Made by a program: the position numbers and the translations under genes
Shown here: positions 10,168 through 19,300 of the stretch, one piece after another
How positions within the stretch are numbered: the stretch's first letter is position 1
Layout: each line of letters begins with the position of its first letter
Assembly: GCA_963840805.1 (NCBI GenBank)
Contig: CAWJAJ010000006.1
Span: forward strand, 62,001 to 126,000
DNA from: CADEEN01 sp963840805
Lineage (GTDB): Bacteria > Pseudomonadota > Gammaproteobacteria > Burkholderiales > Burkholderiaceae_C
Length of the DNA stretch: 64,000 bases
Direction: 5' to 3'
Notes under the pieces: model-generated
Told to the model about the DNA's origin: nothing
Databases searched by the model: none
What the model saw: only the letters and a program-made list of their open reading frames with translations

Positions 10168-11350
10168 TCAGCTCCCCAGCACGGTTTGAGCCACGATGTT
10201 GCGTTGAACTTCGTTCGATCCGCCGTAGATCGTCGTCTTGCGGTAATTGAAGTAGGTCGCGGCCAGCGGCGCGCAGTGCGCGGCGCCGACATGCTCGCCC
10301 TGCCAGCCGGCTTGCCATGGCCTCCTTGATGAATGGCAGCGCGAACGGGCCGGCGGCCAGCATCATCAGCTCGGTGTAGCGCTGCTGGATCTCGCTGCCG
10401 CGGATCTTCAGCAGGCCGGCGACGTCCAGGCTCTGCTTGCCGCTCTTCTCGGCCGACAGCACGCGCAGCACCATCATCTCCAGCGCGACGATATCGACTT
10501 CGAGCAGCGCGATCTGGTCGCGAAAGCGCGGGTCGTCCCACAAGCCTTCGGCCTTGGCGATGCGCTTCAAGCGCTCCAGCTCGCGCTTGGCGCGGTTGAC
10601 GTCGGCGATGTTGGTGCGCTCGTGCGAGAGCAGGTACTTGGCGTAGCTCCAGCCCTTGTTCTCCTCGCCGATCAGCTGGTCGGCCGGCACCTCGACGTTG
10701 TCGAACCAGACCTCGTTGACTTCGAGGCTGCCGTCGAGCATCACGATCGGCCGCACCGAAACGCCTGGGCTCTTCATGTCGATCAGCAGGAACGAGATGC
10801 CGGTCTGTGGCTTGCCGTCGTTGCTGGTGCGCACCAGGCAGAAGATCCAGTCGCCGTGCTGGGCCATCGTGGTCCAGGTCTTCTGGCCGTTGACGAGGTA
10901 GTAGTCGCCGCGGCGCTCGGCCTTGCACTTCAGCGACGCCAGGTCCGAACCCGCGCCGGGTTCGCTGTAGCCCTGGCTCCACCAGACATCGCCGCTGGCG
11001 ATGCCGGGCAGGAAGCGGCGCTGCTGCTCGGGGGTGCCGAAGGCCATGATCACCGGCGCCACCATCACCGGGCCGAACGGCTGCACGCGCGGCGCGCCGG
11101 CCAGCGCGCACTCCTCCTCGAACAGGTGGCGCTGCACGGCGTTCCAGCCCGGCCCGCCGTGCTCCTTCGGCCAGCCCCAGCCGAGCCAGCCCTTGGCCCC
11201 GAGGATGCGGGCCCAACGCTGGTGGTCGTCGCGCGTCAGGTGCAGCGCGTGGTGCACCTTGTGGCTGATGTCGGCCGGCAGGTTCTCGGCCACCCATTGC
11301 CGGATCTGCTCGCGAAACGCGGTTTCTTCGGCGGTGAAATTGAGGTCCAT
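10168..11350 (-). CDS. Acyl-CoA dehydrogenase, large subunit (PimC-like)
   Basis: Partner of the preceding small subunit and related to pimeloyl-CoA dehydrogenase large subunit. It starts MDLNFTAEETAFREQ and contains GWGWPKEHGGPGW, the FAD/substrate motif WWSQGYSEPGAGSDLASLK, NGQKTWTT and the C-terminal helices with YTELMMLAAGP, ending near GSNEVQRNIVAQTVLGS. About 394 residues, the usual length. One indel near 10315 moves the last ~45 codons to another frame. Start at 11350 is set by homology. Confidence 0.88.
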
Positions 11351-11442
11351 CGGGGTCTCCGCTACGCTCGGCGTTTTAGCACGGCGCCTCGCCCGCGGCC
11401 CGTCGCGCGAGCGACACCGGCCCCGTTTCGACAATCGGCACG

Positions 11443-12643
11443 ATGAACGATACCGCCAGCGCGCTGGCCAACGCCCAACGCATGCGCCATGCCGACGCGG
11501 AGCTGCTGTCGTTGGCGCTGATGCAGGCGCGCAACCAGACGCTGGCCTGGCTGGCGCTGTTCGAGACGGCGGCGGCCGCGCCCGAGCCGCTGCCAAGCGC
11601 GCACTTCGAGCCGGCGCTTTGGCTCGCCGGCCATGCCGGCTGGTTGCAGGAACGCTGGATCGCGCGCAATTTGCAGCGGGGCCGCGGCCATCGCGCCGGT
11701 GCGGGCCGCGCACCCCTGGCGTCGATCGACCCCGACGCCGACCGCTGTTGGGGCGCCGAGGCGCTGGCCGATCGCGCCGCATGGGTCGGCCGCGCCACCG
11801 ACGCACGAGGCCACGCGCGCCTACCTCGCCGAGACGCTGGAGGTCACGCTCGAACTGCTGCGCCGCGCCGCGCCCGACGACGACGGGATGCACGTCTACC
11901 GCGCCGCGTTGTTCGACGAAGACGCGCTGCTGCGGCGTTTCGTCGCGTTGGCGCAAGCGCAGCAGATCGCAGCGGCGCCGCGCCTGTTGCCCGAGCGGCA
12001 TCGCCATGCGCTGCGCGAGCCCTTGGCGTTCGCGGCGCAGCGCTGGGAGCTCGGGTCGCCGCCCGGCGGCTACGTGCCGGCCAACGAGCAATGGGAGCAC
12101 GAAGAGGCCGTGCCCGCCTTCGAGATCGACGCGCAGGCGGTGGCGTGGTCGCAGTACGCCGAGTTCGTCGAAGACGGTGGCTACGACGAACCGCGCTGGT
12201 GGAGCGAGCCGGGGTGGCGCTGGTTGCAGGCGACCGAACGACGCACACCGCGCGACGTCGAGCAACTGCGCCACGGGGTGCTGCTGCGGCGCTTCGGCGA
12301 GTTGCAGCGTGCACCCGCCGTCGAGCCGGCGACGATGGTGGCGTGGTTCGAGGCCGATGCCTGGTGCCGCTGGGCCGGGCGACGGTTGCCGACCGAGATC
12401 GAATGGGAACTGGCGGCCAGCCGCGGCGCGTCGCGGGGCTTCGCCTGGGGCCAGGTGCCCGAGTGGGTGGCCGGCCATGCGCGCGCCTGGCCCGGCGCGA
12501 CGGTGGTGCCCGACGGCGCGCTGCGCGTGCAGCGGGGTGCTGCCTGGTTCGAGCCGCGACGCCTGGCGCACCCGAAGGCCCGCCGTTTCGTGGCCGCCGA
12601 TCGCGACGAGGGCTTCGCCGGTTTTCGCAGCTGCAGCGCCTGA
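11443..12643 (+). CDS. EgtB/SenA-like sulfatase-modifying-fold protein (iron site degenerate)
   Basis: Two-domain protein: an N-terminal DinB-like four-helix bundle and a C-terminal FGE-sulfatase fold (EATMVAWFEADAWCRWAGRRLPTEIEWE, ending GFAGFRSCSA). Family members (EgtB, SenA) are non-heme iron sulfoxide/selenoxide synthases acting on trimethylhistidine. The first iron His may be the one in LAGHAGWLQE, but where family members carry HxxxH this protein reads LFDEDALLRRF, so two of three ligands appear missing. An indel near 11803 joins the two halves. No senB/senC-type gene is adjacent. The function is therefore uncertain: a non-catalytic paralog, or an enzyme with altered metal binding. Confidence 0.7.
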
Positions 12644-12718
12644 GGGTGCTCACGCGGGACTCGTTCAATCGCAAGGCACTGACCGCGTGCATGCGGTACG
12701 TTTCGAACGCTTGTCCTT

Positions 12719-13236
12719 GGTTTGCTTCTTCGAAGCTTTCTGTTCGCGTGGTCAGCCGGGTCCCGTCCCGGCGGCCGGGTAACTTTCATTTGCGGCCCCA
12801 AATGAAAGTCACCAAAGCAAAGGGGCTTAACGCAACACCTCTCGGTGCGTTCTTCTTGCTTTGCACACCCGGTCCAGCGGGCCACTTGGATGCACCGAGG
12901 CCGATCGGAACAGCAACGCACTCGACGGGGGCTCGCTCCGCGTCGCCCCTGAACCCCATCGCTCCAAGTGCTCGTACTGCTCGTTTCTCCCGCATTGCGC
13001 GGGCGAGGCCCTGCGAGCCCGCGCCGTCGAGTGCGCTGCGGGTCCGATGCGCCGCATTGCGTCCAAGTGGCCCGCCGGGCCGGGGCGCCGCAGCGTGCAG
13101 AAACCATGAGAGGTTTTGCATTCAGGCCCTTTGCTTTGGTGACTTTCATTTGGGCCTCCAAATGAAAGTTACCCGCCTGCCGGGGCGGGACCCGGCTGGC
13201 CACGCGAACAGAGAACCTTCGAAGAAGCAAGCCATC
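12719..13236. repeat. Long imperfect palindrome (about 520 bp) in a gene-free gap
   Basis: The gap 12644-13313 has no convincing gene. Two arms of about 125 bp (roughly 12719-12842 and 13106-13236) are inverted copies at about 90% identity. Each contains its own small inverted repeat ACTTTCATTTG / CAAATGAAAGT (12782-12809 and 13142-13169). Similarity continues more weakly toward the centre, for example GCGGGCCACTTGGA in both halves. The whole could fold into one cruciform or RNA hairpin. No transposase, direct repeats or reading frame identify it as a known element. Confidence 0.75.
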
Positions 13237-13313
13237 GACGATCGTCCGCAAGCGGGCTGAACCGACGCATCGCGCGCAACGTTGCACGCTCGACGATCGC
13301 GCGCGAACTCGCC

Positions 13314-14288
13314 TCAATCGGCCTTGGCCCCCGTGGCCTTGACCACCCGCTCGTACTTGGCGTGCTCGCTGCGCACGAACTGCGCGAAGGCCTCGGGCGT
13401 GGTCGGTGCAGGCTCGGCCATCAGCGTCGCCAGCCGCGCTTTGATCTCGGCCGAGTTCAGCGCGTCGACGAAGGCCCGGTTGAGCCGCGCGGTCACGTCG
13501 GCCGGTAGCCGCGCTGGCCCGAACAGTCCGAACCAGGTGTGGATGTCGAACTGGCCGAGGCCGAGGTCGCCTGCGCTCTCGGCGATCGTCGGCACTTCCG
13601 GCATCGCGCTCGAGCGCTTCGCGGTGGTGACGGCCAGCGCACGCAGCTTGCCGCTCTTGATGTTCGCCGAGGCCGCGGCGAGGTTGTCGAAGTTCAGGTC
13701 GACCTGGCCCGACACCAGCGCCAATTGCGCCGGCGGCCCGCCGGCGTACGGGATGTGGACCATGAACAGCCCGGCCTGGGTCTTGAACATCTCGCCGGCG
13801 AGGTGGCCGGCACTGCCGTTGCCGCCCGAGCCGTAGTTCAGCCGTGCCGGGTTCTTCTTCGCATAGGCCACCAGGTCACGCACCGACGCGATGCCCAGGC
13901 GCTGCGCGGCCTCGGCATTCATCACCAGCACGTTGGGCACCTGCGCCACCAGCGTGATCGGCGTGAAGTCGCGCAGCGCGTCGTAGGGCATCTTGCTGTA
14001 GAGCCACGGGTTGATGGCGTGCGTGGCCACCGCGCCCATCACGATCGCGCTGCCGTCCGGGGCGGCCTTGGCCACCGCGTCGGCACCGACGTTGCCGCCG
14101 GCACCCGGCCGGTTCTCGACCACCACCACGCCGAGGCTGTCCTTGACCTTGTCGGCCAGCGCGCGCGCCGCGATGTCGAGCGGCCCGCCGGGCGGGTAGG
14201 GCACGATCAGTCGGAGCGGCTTGGGTTGCGCCCAGGCCGCCGTGGCGGCGAACGTGGCAGTGGCGGCAAGGAGGTCTCGGCGTCGCAT
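13314..14288 (-). CDS. Bug/TctC family periplasmic solute-binding protein
   Basis: Extracytoplasmic receptor of the tripartite tricarboxylate transporter type, very abundant in Burkholderiales. Twin-arginine-like start (MRRRDLLAAT), signal peptide ending AAWAQ, then PLRLIVPYPPGGPLDIAAR, the ligand-loop VENRPGAGGNVGADAVAKA, ATHAINPWLY and DFTPITLVAQVPNVLVMN; 324 residues, the normal length. No TctA/TctB membrane genes are adjacent, as is usual for orphan Bug proteins, which often bind carboxylates. It is flanked by the palindrome at 12719-13236 and a divergent M61 peptidase. Confidence 0.95.
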   Translation of the reverse strand: MRRRDLLAATATFAATAAWAQPKPLRLIVPYPPGGPLDIAARALADKVKDSLGVVVVENRPGAGGNVGADAVAKAAPDGSAIVMGAVATHAINPWLYSKMPYDALRDFTPITLVAQVPNVLVMNAEAAQRLGIASVRDLVAYAKKNPARLNYGSGGNGSAGHLAGEMFKTQAGLFMVHIPYAGGPPAQLALVSGQVDLNFDNLAAASANIKSGKLRALAVTTAKRSSAMPEVPTIAESAGDLGLGQFDIHTWFGLFGPARLPADVTARLNRAFVDALNSAEIKARLATLMAEPAPTTPEAFAQFVRSEHAKYERVVKATGAKAD

Positions 14289-14385
14289 GACGGCTCCAGG
14301 GATGGCAGGGTGGGCGGCAGTTTAGGCGCCATCCGGCGTGCGAGCGGCAAGCGACAATCCGCGAGCGACATCCCGATCGAGGCCG

Positions 14386-16113
14386 ATGATTCATTACCGC
14401 ATCGAGCTGCACGACCTGCACGCTCACCAGTACCGCGTCACGCTGACGGTGCCGAAACCCGCGGCCGCGCAGCGCGTCGCGCTGCCGGTTTGGATCCCTG
14501 GCAGCTACATGGTGCGCGAATTCAGCCGCCACCTGTCGCAGTTGCAGGCGCGTCAGGGCCGCCGGGCGGTCGTGCTGCAGCAACTCGACAAGGCCACCTG
14601 GCAGGCCACCTGCAGCGGCAGCGCGGCATTGACCCTGAGCTACCTCGTGTATGCCTTCGACACCTCGGTGCGCACGGCATTCCTCGACGCGGCGCGCGGC
14701 TTCTTCAACGGCACCAGCCTGTGCCTGCGCGTCGAGGGCCGCGAGAGCGAACCGCACCGGCTCACGGTCGGTGCGCTGCCACGCGGCTGGACGCTTGCCA
14801 CTGCGATGCCCGGCGATGGCCGCCGCGCCTTCGTCGTCGCCGACTACGAGGAACTGGTCGACCACCCGATCGAGCTCGGCCGCCTCTGGCGCGGCGCCTT
14901 CGACGCCGGCGGCGTGAGACACGAGTTCGTGGTCGCAGGCGCCTGGCCGGGGTTCGACGGCGAGCGGCTGCTGGCCGACACGCACCGCATCTGCGCAGCG
15001 CAGATCGCGTTCTGGCACGGCACGCGCCGGGCCAAGCCGCCGTTCGCGCGCTATGTGTTCCTGCTCAACGCGGTCGACGACGGCTACGGCGGCCTCGAGC
15101 ATCGCGCCAGCACCGCGCTGATCTGCGCTCGCCGCGACCTGCCGCGCCAGGGCCTCCAGGAGGCCAGCGACGGCTACAACACCTTGCTCGGCCTGATCTC
15201 GCACGAGTACTTCCACACCTGGAACGTCAAGCGCCTGAAGCCACGCGAGCTGGCGCGCATCGATTTCAGCCGCGAGAACCACACGCCGCTGCTGTGGTTC
15301 TTCGAAGGCTTCACCTCGTACTACGACGATCTGCTGCTGCGCCGCGCCGGGCTGATCGACGCCCCACGCTACCTCCACCTGCTGGCCAAGACGCTGAACG
15401 GCGTCGCGGCGACACCCGGCCGACTGGTGCAGAGCGTCGCGCAATCGAGCTTCGATGCCTGGGTCAAGTACTACCGCAGCGACGAGAACACACCCAACGC
15501 AACGATCAGCTATTACGCCAAGGGATCGCTGGTGGCGTTGGCGCTCGATCTGACGCTGCGCCGCGAAGGCCGCGGCACGCTCGACGCGGTGATGCAGCGC
15601 CTGTGGCGCGCGAGCCGCGGCGGCCCGATCGACGAGAGCGACATCGCTGCGGCGCTGCGCGAGGTGGGCGGCCGCGGCTACACGCGCGAGTTGGCAGCCT
15701 GGGTGCACGGCACCGGCGAGTTGCCGCTGCCGGCGTTGCTGGAGGCCGCCGGCGTGGTGCAGCGCCAGAGCGCGGCGCCGCTCAGCGCGGCACTCGGCCT
15801 GCGCCTGTCGGAAGGGCCGGTCAGCGGCGTGCAGGTCAAGTCGGTGCTGGCCGACAGCGCTGCCGCACGCGCCGGAGTCTCGGCCGGCGACGAATTGCTG
15901 GCCGTCGACGGCTGGCGCATCCGCCGCTTCGACGACGCGCAACACTGGCTGCTGGCCGGCGCGGCGTTCGAGTTGACGCTCGCGCGCGACCAGCGGCTGT
16001 TGACGCTGCGCGTGCGCCCCGACGCCAAGCCCTCGACGACGCTGTCGCTCGCGCTGGCCGACAAGCCGGCCCCTGCCGCCGCATCGCTGCGGCGCGGCTG
16101 GATCGGCGTGTAG
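14386..16113 (+). CDS. M61 family metallopeptidase (glycyl aminopeptidase-like) with PDZ domain
   Basis: Zinc peptidase of the M61 family, about 575 residues. An N-terminal beta domain (MIHYRIELHDLHAHQY) precedes the catalytic domain with HEYFH at residues 273-277 and the downstream zinc ligand in WFFEGFTSYY (about residue 307). A PDZ domain follows near residues 470-560 (SVLADSAAARAGVSAGDELLAVDG). The ATG at 14386 is preferred over an upstream in-frame start at 14338 because family proteins begin at this point. No signal peptide is seen, so it is probably cytoplasmic. The following DUF3108 gene is close enough to be co-transcribed. Confidence 0.92.
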   Translation: MIHYRIELHDLHAHQYRVTLTVPKPAAAQRVALPVWIPGSYMVREFSRHLSQLQARQGRRAVVLQQLDKATWQATCSGSAALTLSYLVYAFDTSVRTAFLDAARGFFNGTSLCLRVEGRESEPHRLTVGALPRGWTLATAMPGDGRRAFVVADYEELVDHPIELGRLWRGAFDAGGVRHEFVVAGAWPGFDGERLLADTHRICAAQIAFWHGTRRAKPPFARYVFLLNAVDDGYGGLEHRASTALICARRDLPRQGLQEASDGYNTLLGLISHEYFHTWNVKRLKPRELARIDFSRENHTPLLWFFEGFTSYYDDLLLRRAGLIDAPRYLHLLAKTLNGVAATPGRLVQSVAQSSFDAWVKYYRSDENTPNATISYYAKGSLVALALDLTLRREGRGTLDAVMQRLWRASRGGPIDESDIAAALREVGGRGYTRELAAWVHGTGELPLPALLEAAGVVQRQSAAPLSAALGLRLSEGPVSGVQVKSVLADSAAARAGVSAGDELLAVDGWRIRRFDDAQHWLLAGAAFELTLARDQRLLTLRVRPDAKPSTTLSLALADKPAPAAASLRRGWIGV

Positions 16114-16134
16114 GCGGTCGGGCGCAGTTTGGCG

Positions 16135-17331
16135 ATGAGCTCAACGTTGCCTGCCGGGCCGACCGGGCGCCCGCCGCACCGGCTTTGGACGCGACGCGCG
16201 GCGTGGTGGGCCGTGCTGCTGGCGGTGCTGCTCGGCCATGCTGTCGCCACGCTCTGGTTGCAGCAGAACCTGGTCGGCTGGGGGGCGGGGGAGACGCCGA
16301 TGCCGCAGCGCATCGAAGTCGCGTTCGTGCAGGTGCTGGCGCCGGCCGCACCGCCACCGGCGCCGGCCGCTGCAGTGCCCCGCGCCCGCAAGCCCAAGCG
16401 CGCGCGCGTTGCGGTGCCGGCGGCGTCGGCCGCGTCGGCGGCCGCGGTGGTCGAGGCCGCGGCATCGGCGCCCGAGCCGGAACCATCGCCGGCTGCCGTC
16501 GTCGAGCCACCTGTGGTGGAGGCCGTGGCCGACGCCGCCAGTGCAGCGCCAGCGGCGACCGAGGTATCGGCGGCGGCTTCGGCGGCAGCGACGGCCGTGG
16601 CCGCCGCCTCGGCGCCGGCGATCGCGCCCGCGTTCGAATGGCCGCTGTCGACCCGTCTGACGTACCAGCTCACCGGCAACTACCGCGGCGAGGTGCGCGG
16701 CAGCGCGCGCGTGCAGTGGGTGCGCCAGGGTGCGCGCTACCAGGTGCACCTCGACGTGCTGATCGGACCGAGCTTCGCACCGCTGATCTCGCGCCGCATG
16801 ACCAGCGACGGCGAACTCGGCGAGCAAGGGCTGGTGCCACGACGCTACGACGAGGCGACCCGCCTGCCGTTCCAGGCGCCGCGCCGCTCGGCGATCCAGT
16901 TCACGCCGGAGCAGGTGACGCTGGCCAACGGCAGCGCGCACGCGGCGCCGCCCGGCGTACAGGATGCGGCCAGCCAGTTCGTGCAGCTGACCTGGCTGTT
17001 CACGACCCGCCCCGAAATACTGAGGGTCGGCAACACGGTCACGATGCCGCTCGCGCTGCCGCGCCGCGTCGGCCGTTGGGTCTACGACATCCTCGGCCAG
17101 GATCGGCTGGTCACGCCGGTCGGTGAACTCGACACCTTCCACCTCAAGCCGCGCCTGGGCGAGCGCCGGCCGGGCAACGAGCTGAGCGCCGAGGTCTGGT
17201 TTGCACCGACGCTGCAGTACCTGCCGGTGCGCATCCGCATCCAGCAGGATGCCGATACCTTCGTCGACCTGATGCTCGATGCGGCGCCACTGCAGGCTGC
17301 GCCCGAAGGGGCCGCGTCGGCGCCTGGCTGA
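16135..17331 (+). CDS. DUF3108 domain protein with N-terminal membrane anchor
   Basis: About 398 residues: a short basic N-terminus, one transmembrane helix (AAWWAVLLAVLLGHAVATLWL region), a long Ala/Pro/Val-rich linker (about residues 60-165) and a conserved C-terminal DUF3108 domain (STRLTYQLTGNYRGEVRGSA to the end). The architecture suggests a periplasmic domain held at the inner membrane. Function is unknown. The ATG at 16135 is used; a TTG two codons earlier is possible. It lies 21 bp after the M61 peptidase gene. Confidence 0.85.
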   Translation: MSSTLPAGPTGRPPHRLWTRRAAWWAVLLAVLLGHAVATLWLQQNLVGWGAGETPMPQRIEVAFVQVLAPAAPPPAPAAAVPRARKPKRARVAVPAASAASAAAVVEAAASAPEPEPSPAAVVEPPVVEAVADAASAAPAATEVSAAASAAATAVAAASAPAIAPAFEWPLSTRLTYQLTGNYRGEVRGSARVQWVRQGARYQVHLDVLIGPSFAPLISRRMTSDGELGEQGLVPRRYDEATRLPFQAPRRSAIQFTPEQVTLANGSAHAAPPGVQDAASQFVQLTWLFTTRPEILRVGNTVTMPLALPRRVGRWVYDILGQDRLVTPVGELDTFHLKPRLGERRPGNELSAEVWFAPTLQYLPVRIRIQQDADTFVDLMLDAAPLQAAPEGAASAPG

Positions 17332-17351
17332 CGCTGGCGCGCCGGCGCGCG

Positions 17352-17859
17352 CTACGCGTCGGGGTCGACGATGAAGCGCGCCGCGAAGGCCTCGGCGATG
17401 GCCGCACCGCGCGCGCTGCGCAACAGCGCGCACCGCCTGCGCGAGCAAGGGCTGCAGCTCGGGCATTGACTTGGCGCGTTCGATCTTGATGGCCAGCGTT
17501 TCGGCAGTGGGCCCGAGCTGGTCGTTGAGCTGGCGCACCGCATCGCGGCGGGTGGCTTCCAAGGACGGCCCGCCGGTGCGTGCCGCCGGTACGGCGGTGG
17601 CCGGTTCGGGTGACGGCCCGACCACCGCGGCGCGTTCGGCCGGGCGATCGGCGAGTGTCGCCACCACTTCGATGAAGCCGTCGGCGAGCAAGCTGGCCAG
17701 CACGGCCTGGGGCTCGGCGAGGATCAACGTCGCCAGTTCGGCGTCGGTCTTGCGGCCATCGACCAGGATCAGCGCCCCGCGCAGCCGCGGCGCCAGACGG
17801 TGCGCGCGCGTCTCGATCTCGGCCAGGCCCTTGGGGCTCTTGCGGTAGACGACAGCCAT
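17352..17859 (-). CDS. Conserved hypothetical protein
   Basis: About 168 residues once an apparent indel near 17425 is corrected, ending AFAARFIVDPDA. The N-terminus (MAVVYRKSPKGLAEIETR, then GALILVDGRKTDAELATLI) resembles a small helical, winged-helix-like unit seen in hypothetical proteins of Burkholderiales. The middle is Pro/Ala-rich and the C-terminal half is helical. No signal peptide or membrane segment. I do not recognise a function. It converges with the DUF3108 gene across 20 bp and diverges from the enoyl-CoA hydratase. Confidence 0.65.
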
Positions 17860-17986
17860 TGCATGCCGAGCATAACGTTGCGCGCCCAGCAGCCAGCGGC
17901 AAGGCACCCTGAACGGCGGCCCATTCGTGTGCTTGCGCACGTATAGTGATCTATCCCTTGGCCTCGTTCGACGGAGACACCCCGCG

Positions 17987-18781
17987 ATGAACTACGAATG
18001 CATCCTGGTCGAGCGCCGTGAAAACGCCGCCGGCACGCTGGCCACCGGCCTGGTCACGCTGCATCGCCCGAAGCAGCTCAATGCGCTGAACGACCGCCTG
18101 ATGGACGAGCTGGGCCACGCGCTGCAGGGCTTCGATGCCGATGCGGGCGTCGGCTGCGTCGTCGTCACCGGCAGCGAAAAGGCCTTCGCCGCGGGCGCCG
18201 ACATCGGCGCGATGGCCGACTACAGCTACATGGATGCCTACCTCGGCAACTACATCACGCGCAACTGGGAGGCGCTGAAGAACGTGCGCAAGCCGGTGAT
18301 CGCCGCGGTGGCGGGCTTCGCGCTCGGCGGCGGCTGCGAACTGGCGATGGCCTGCGACTTCATCATCGCCGCCGACACCGCGAAGTTCGGCCAGCCCGAG
18401 ATCAAGCTCGGCATCATCCCCGGCGCCGGCGGCACGCAGCGCCTGCCGCGCGCGGTGGGCAAGGCCAAGGCGATGGACATGGTGCTGACGGCGCGCATGA
18501 TGGACGCCGCCGAGGCCGAGCGTGCCGGCCTGGTCAGCCGCGTGGTGGCGGCCGACAGGTTGCTCGACGAAGCGCTGGCCGTCGCGGCCACGATCTGCGG
18601 CTTCGGCATGCCCAGCGTGATGATGGCCAAGCAATGCGTCAACCGGGCCTTCGAATCGGGCTTGGCCGACGGCGTGAGCTACGAGCGCAACGTGTTCCAT
18701 TCGCTGTTCGCCACCGAAGACCAGAAGGAGGGCATGGCGGCGTTCGTCGGCAAGAAGAAGCCGGTGTTCAGGCACCGCTAG
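17987..18781 (+). CDS. Enoyl-CoA hydratase (crotonase family)
   Basis: Hydrates trans-2-enoyl-CoA in beta-oxidation or related pathways. 264 residues with the oxyanion-hole motifs AFAAGADIGAM and ALGGGCELAMACD (first catalytic Glu) and the second catalytic Glu in GQPEIKLGIIPGAGGTQRL. Both acids are present, so hydratase activity is expected. The start at 17987 gives the standard N-terminus. The GFA-family gene follows after 3 bp, probably in one transcript. Confidence 0.93.
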   Translation: MNYECILVERRENAAGTLATGLVTLHRPKQLNALNDRLMDELGHALQGFDADAGVGCVVVTGSEKAFAAGADIGAMADYSYMDAYLGNYITRNWEALKNVRKPVIAAVAGFALGGGCELAMACDFIIAADTAKFGQPEIKLGIIPGAGGTQRLPRAVGKAKAMDMVLTARMMDAAEAERAGLVSRVVAADRLLDEALAVAATICGFGMPSVMMAKQCVNRAFESGLADGVSYERNVFHSLFATEDQKEGMAAFVGKKKPVFRHR

Positions 18782-18784
18782 CCG

Positions 18785-19300
18785 ATGACCCTGGACCCGC
18801 GCATTGCCGCGCACGACGGCGGCTGCACCTGCCGCTTCGTGCGCTACCGCATGCTGAGCGAGCCGCTGTTCGTGCATTGCTGCCACTGCCGCTGGTGCCA
18901 GCGTGAATCGGGCTCGGCGTTCGCGCTGAATGCGCTGATCGAGGCCGACCGCGTGCCCTTGCTCGCGGGCGAGGTCGAGGTCATCGACACGCCGTCCAAC
19001 AGCGGCAAGGGACAACGGATTGCGCGCTGCCCGCGCTGCCGCATCGCGGTGTGGAGCAACTATGCCGGCGCCGGCGACGCGGTTCGGTTCGTGCGCGTGG
19101 GCACGCTCGACGAGCCGGACCGCTGCCCGCCCGACATCCACATCTACACGGCGTCGAAGCAGCCCTGGGTGGTGTTGCCGCCGGGCGCGCCCGCGGTGGC
19201 CGAGTACTACAAGGCCAGCGCGCGTTGGCCGGCGGCCAGCCTCGAACGCCGTGCGGCGCTGATGGCCGCGGCGCCGCGCCCGCCGCGTGTGGCGCCTTAG
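18785..19300 (+). CDS. GFA family (CENP-V/GFA domain) zinc protein
   Basis: 171-residue protein of the glutathione-dependent formaldehyde-activating-like fold. Zinc cysteines are visible as GGCTCR near residue 14, CCHCRWCQ near residue 37 and CPRCR near residue 81. Family members are often annotated as formaldehyde-activating, but most have no proven activity. The gene follows the enoyl-CoA hydratase and its stop overlaps the convergent CsgG-like gene stop by 3 bp. Confidence 0.88.
   Translation: MTLDPRIAAHDGGCTCRFVRYRMLSEPLFVHCCHCRWCQRESGSAFALNALIEADRVPLLAGEVEVIDTPSNSGKGQRIARCPRCRIAVWSNYAGAGDAVRFVRVGTLDEPDRCPPDIHIYTASKQPWVVLPPGAPAVAEYYKASARWPAASLERRAALMAAAPRPPRVAP

Noticed and set aside
13539..17126. 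Plus-strand frame of 1195 codons
   Set aside because: Crosses the antisense of the Bug gene and a wrong frame of the M61 gene; low-complexity Arg/Ala translation.
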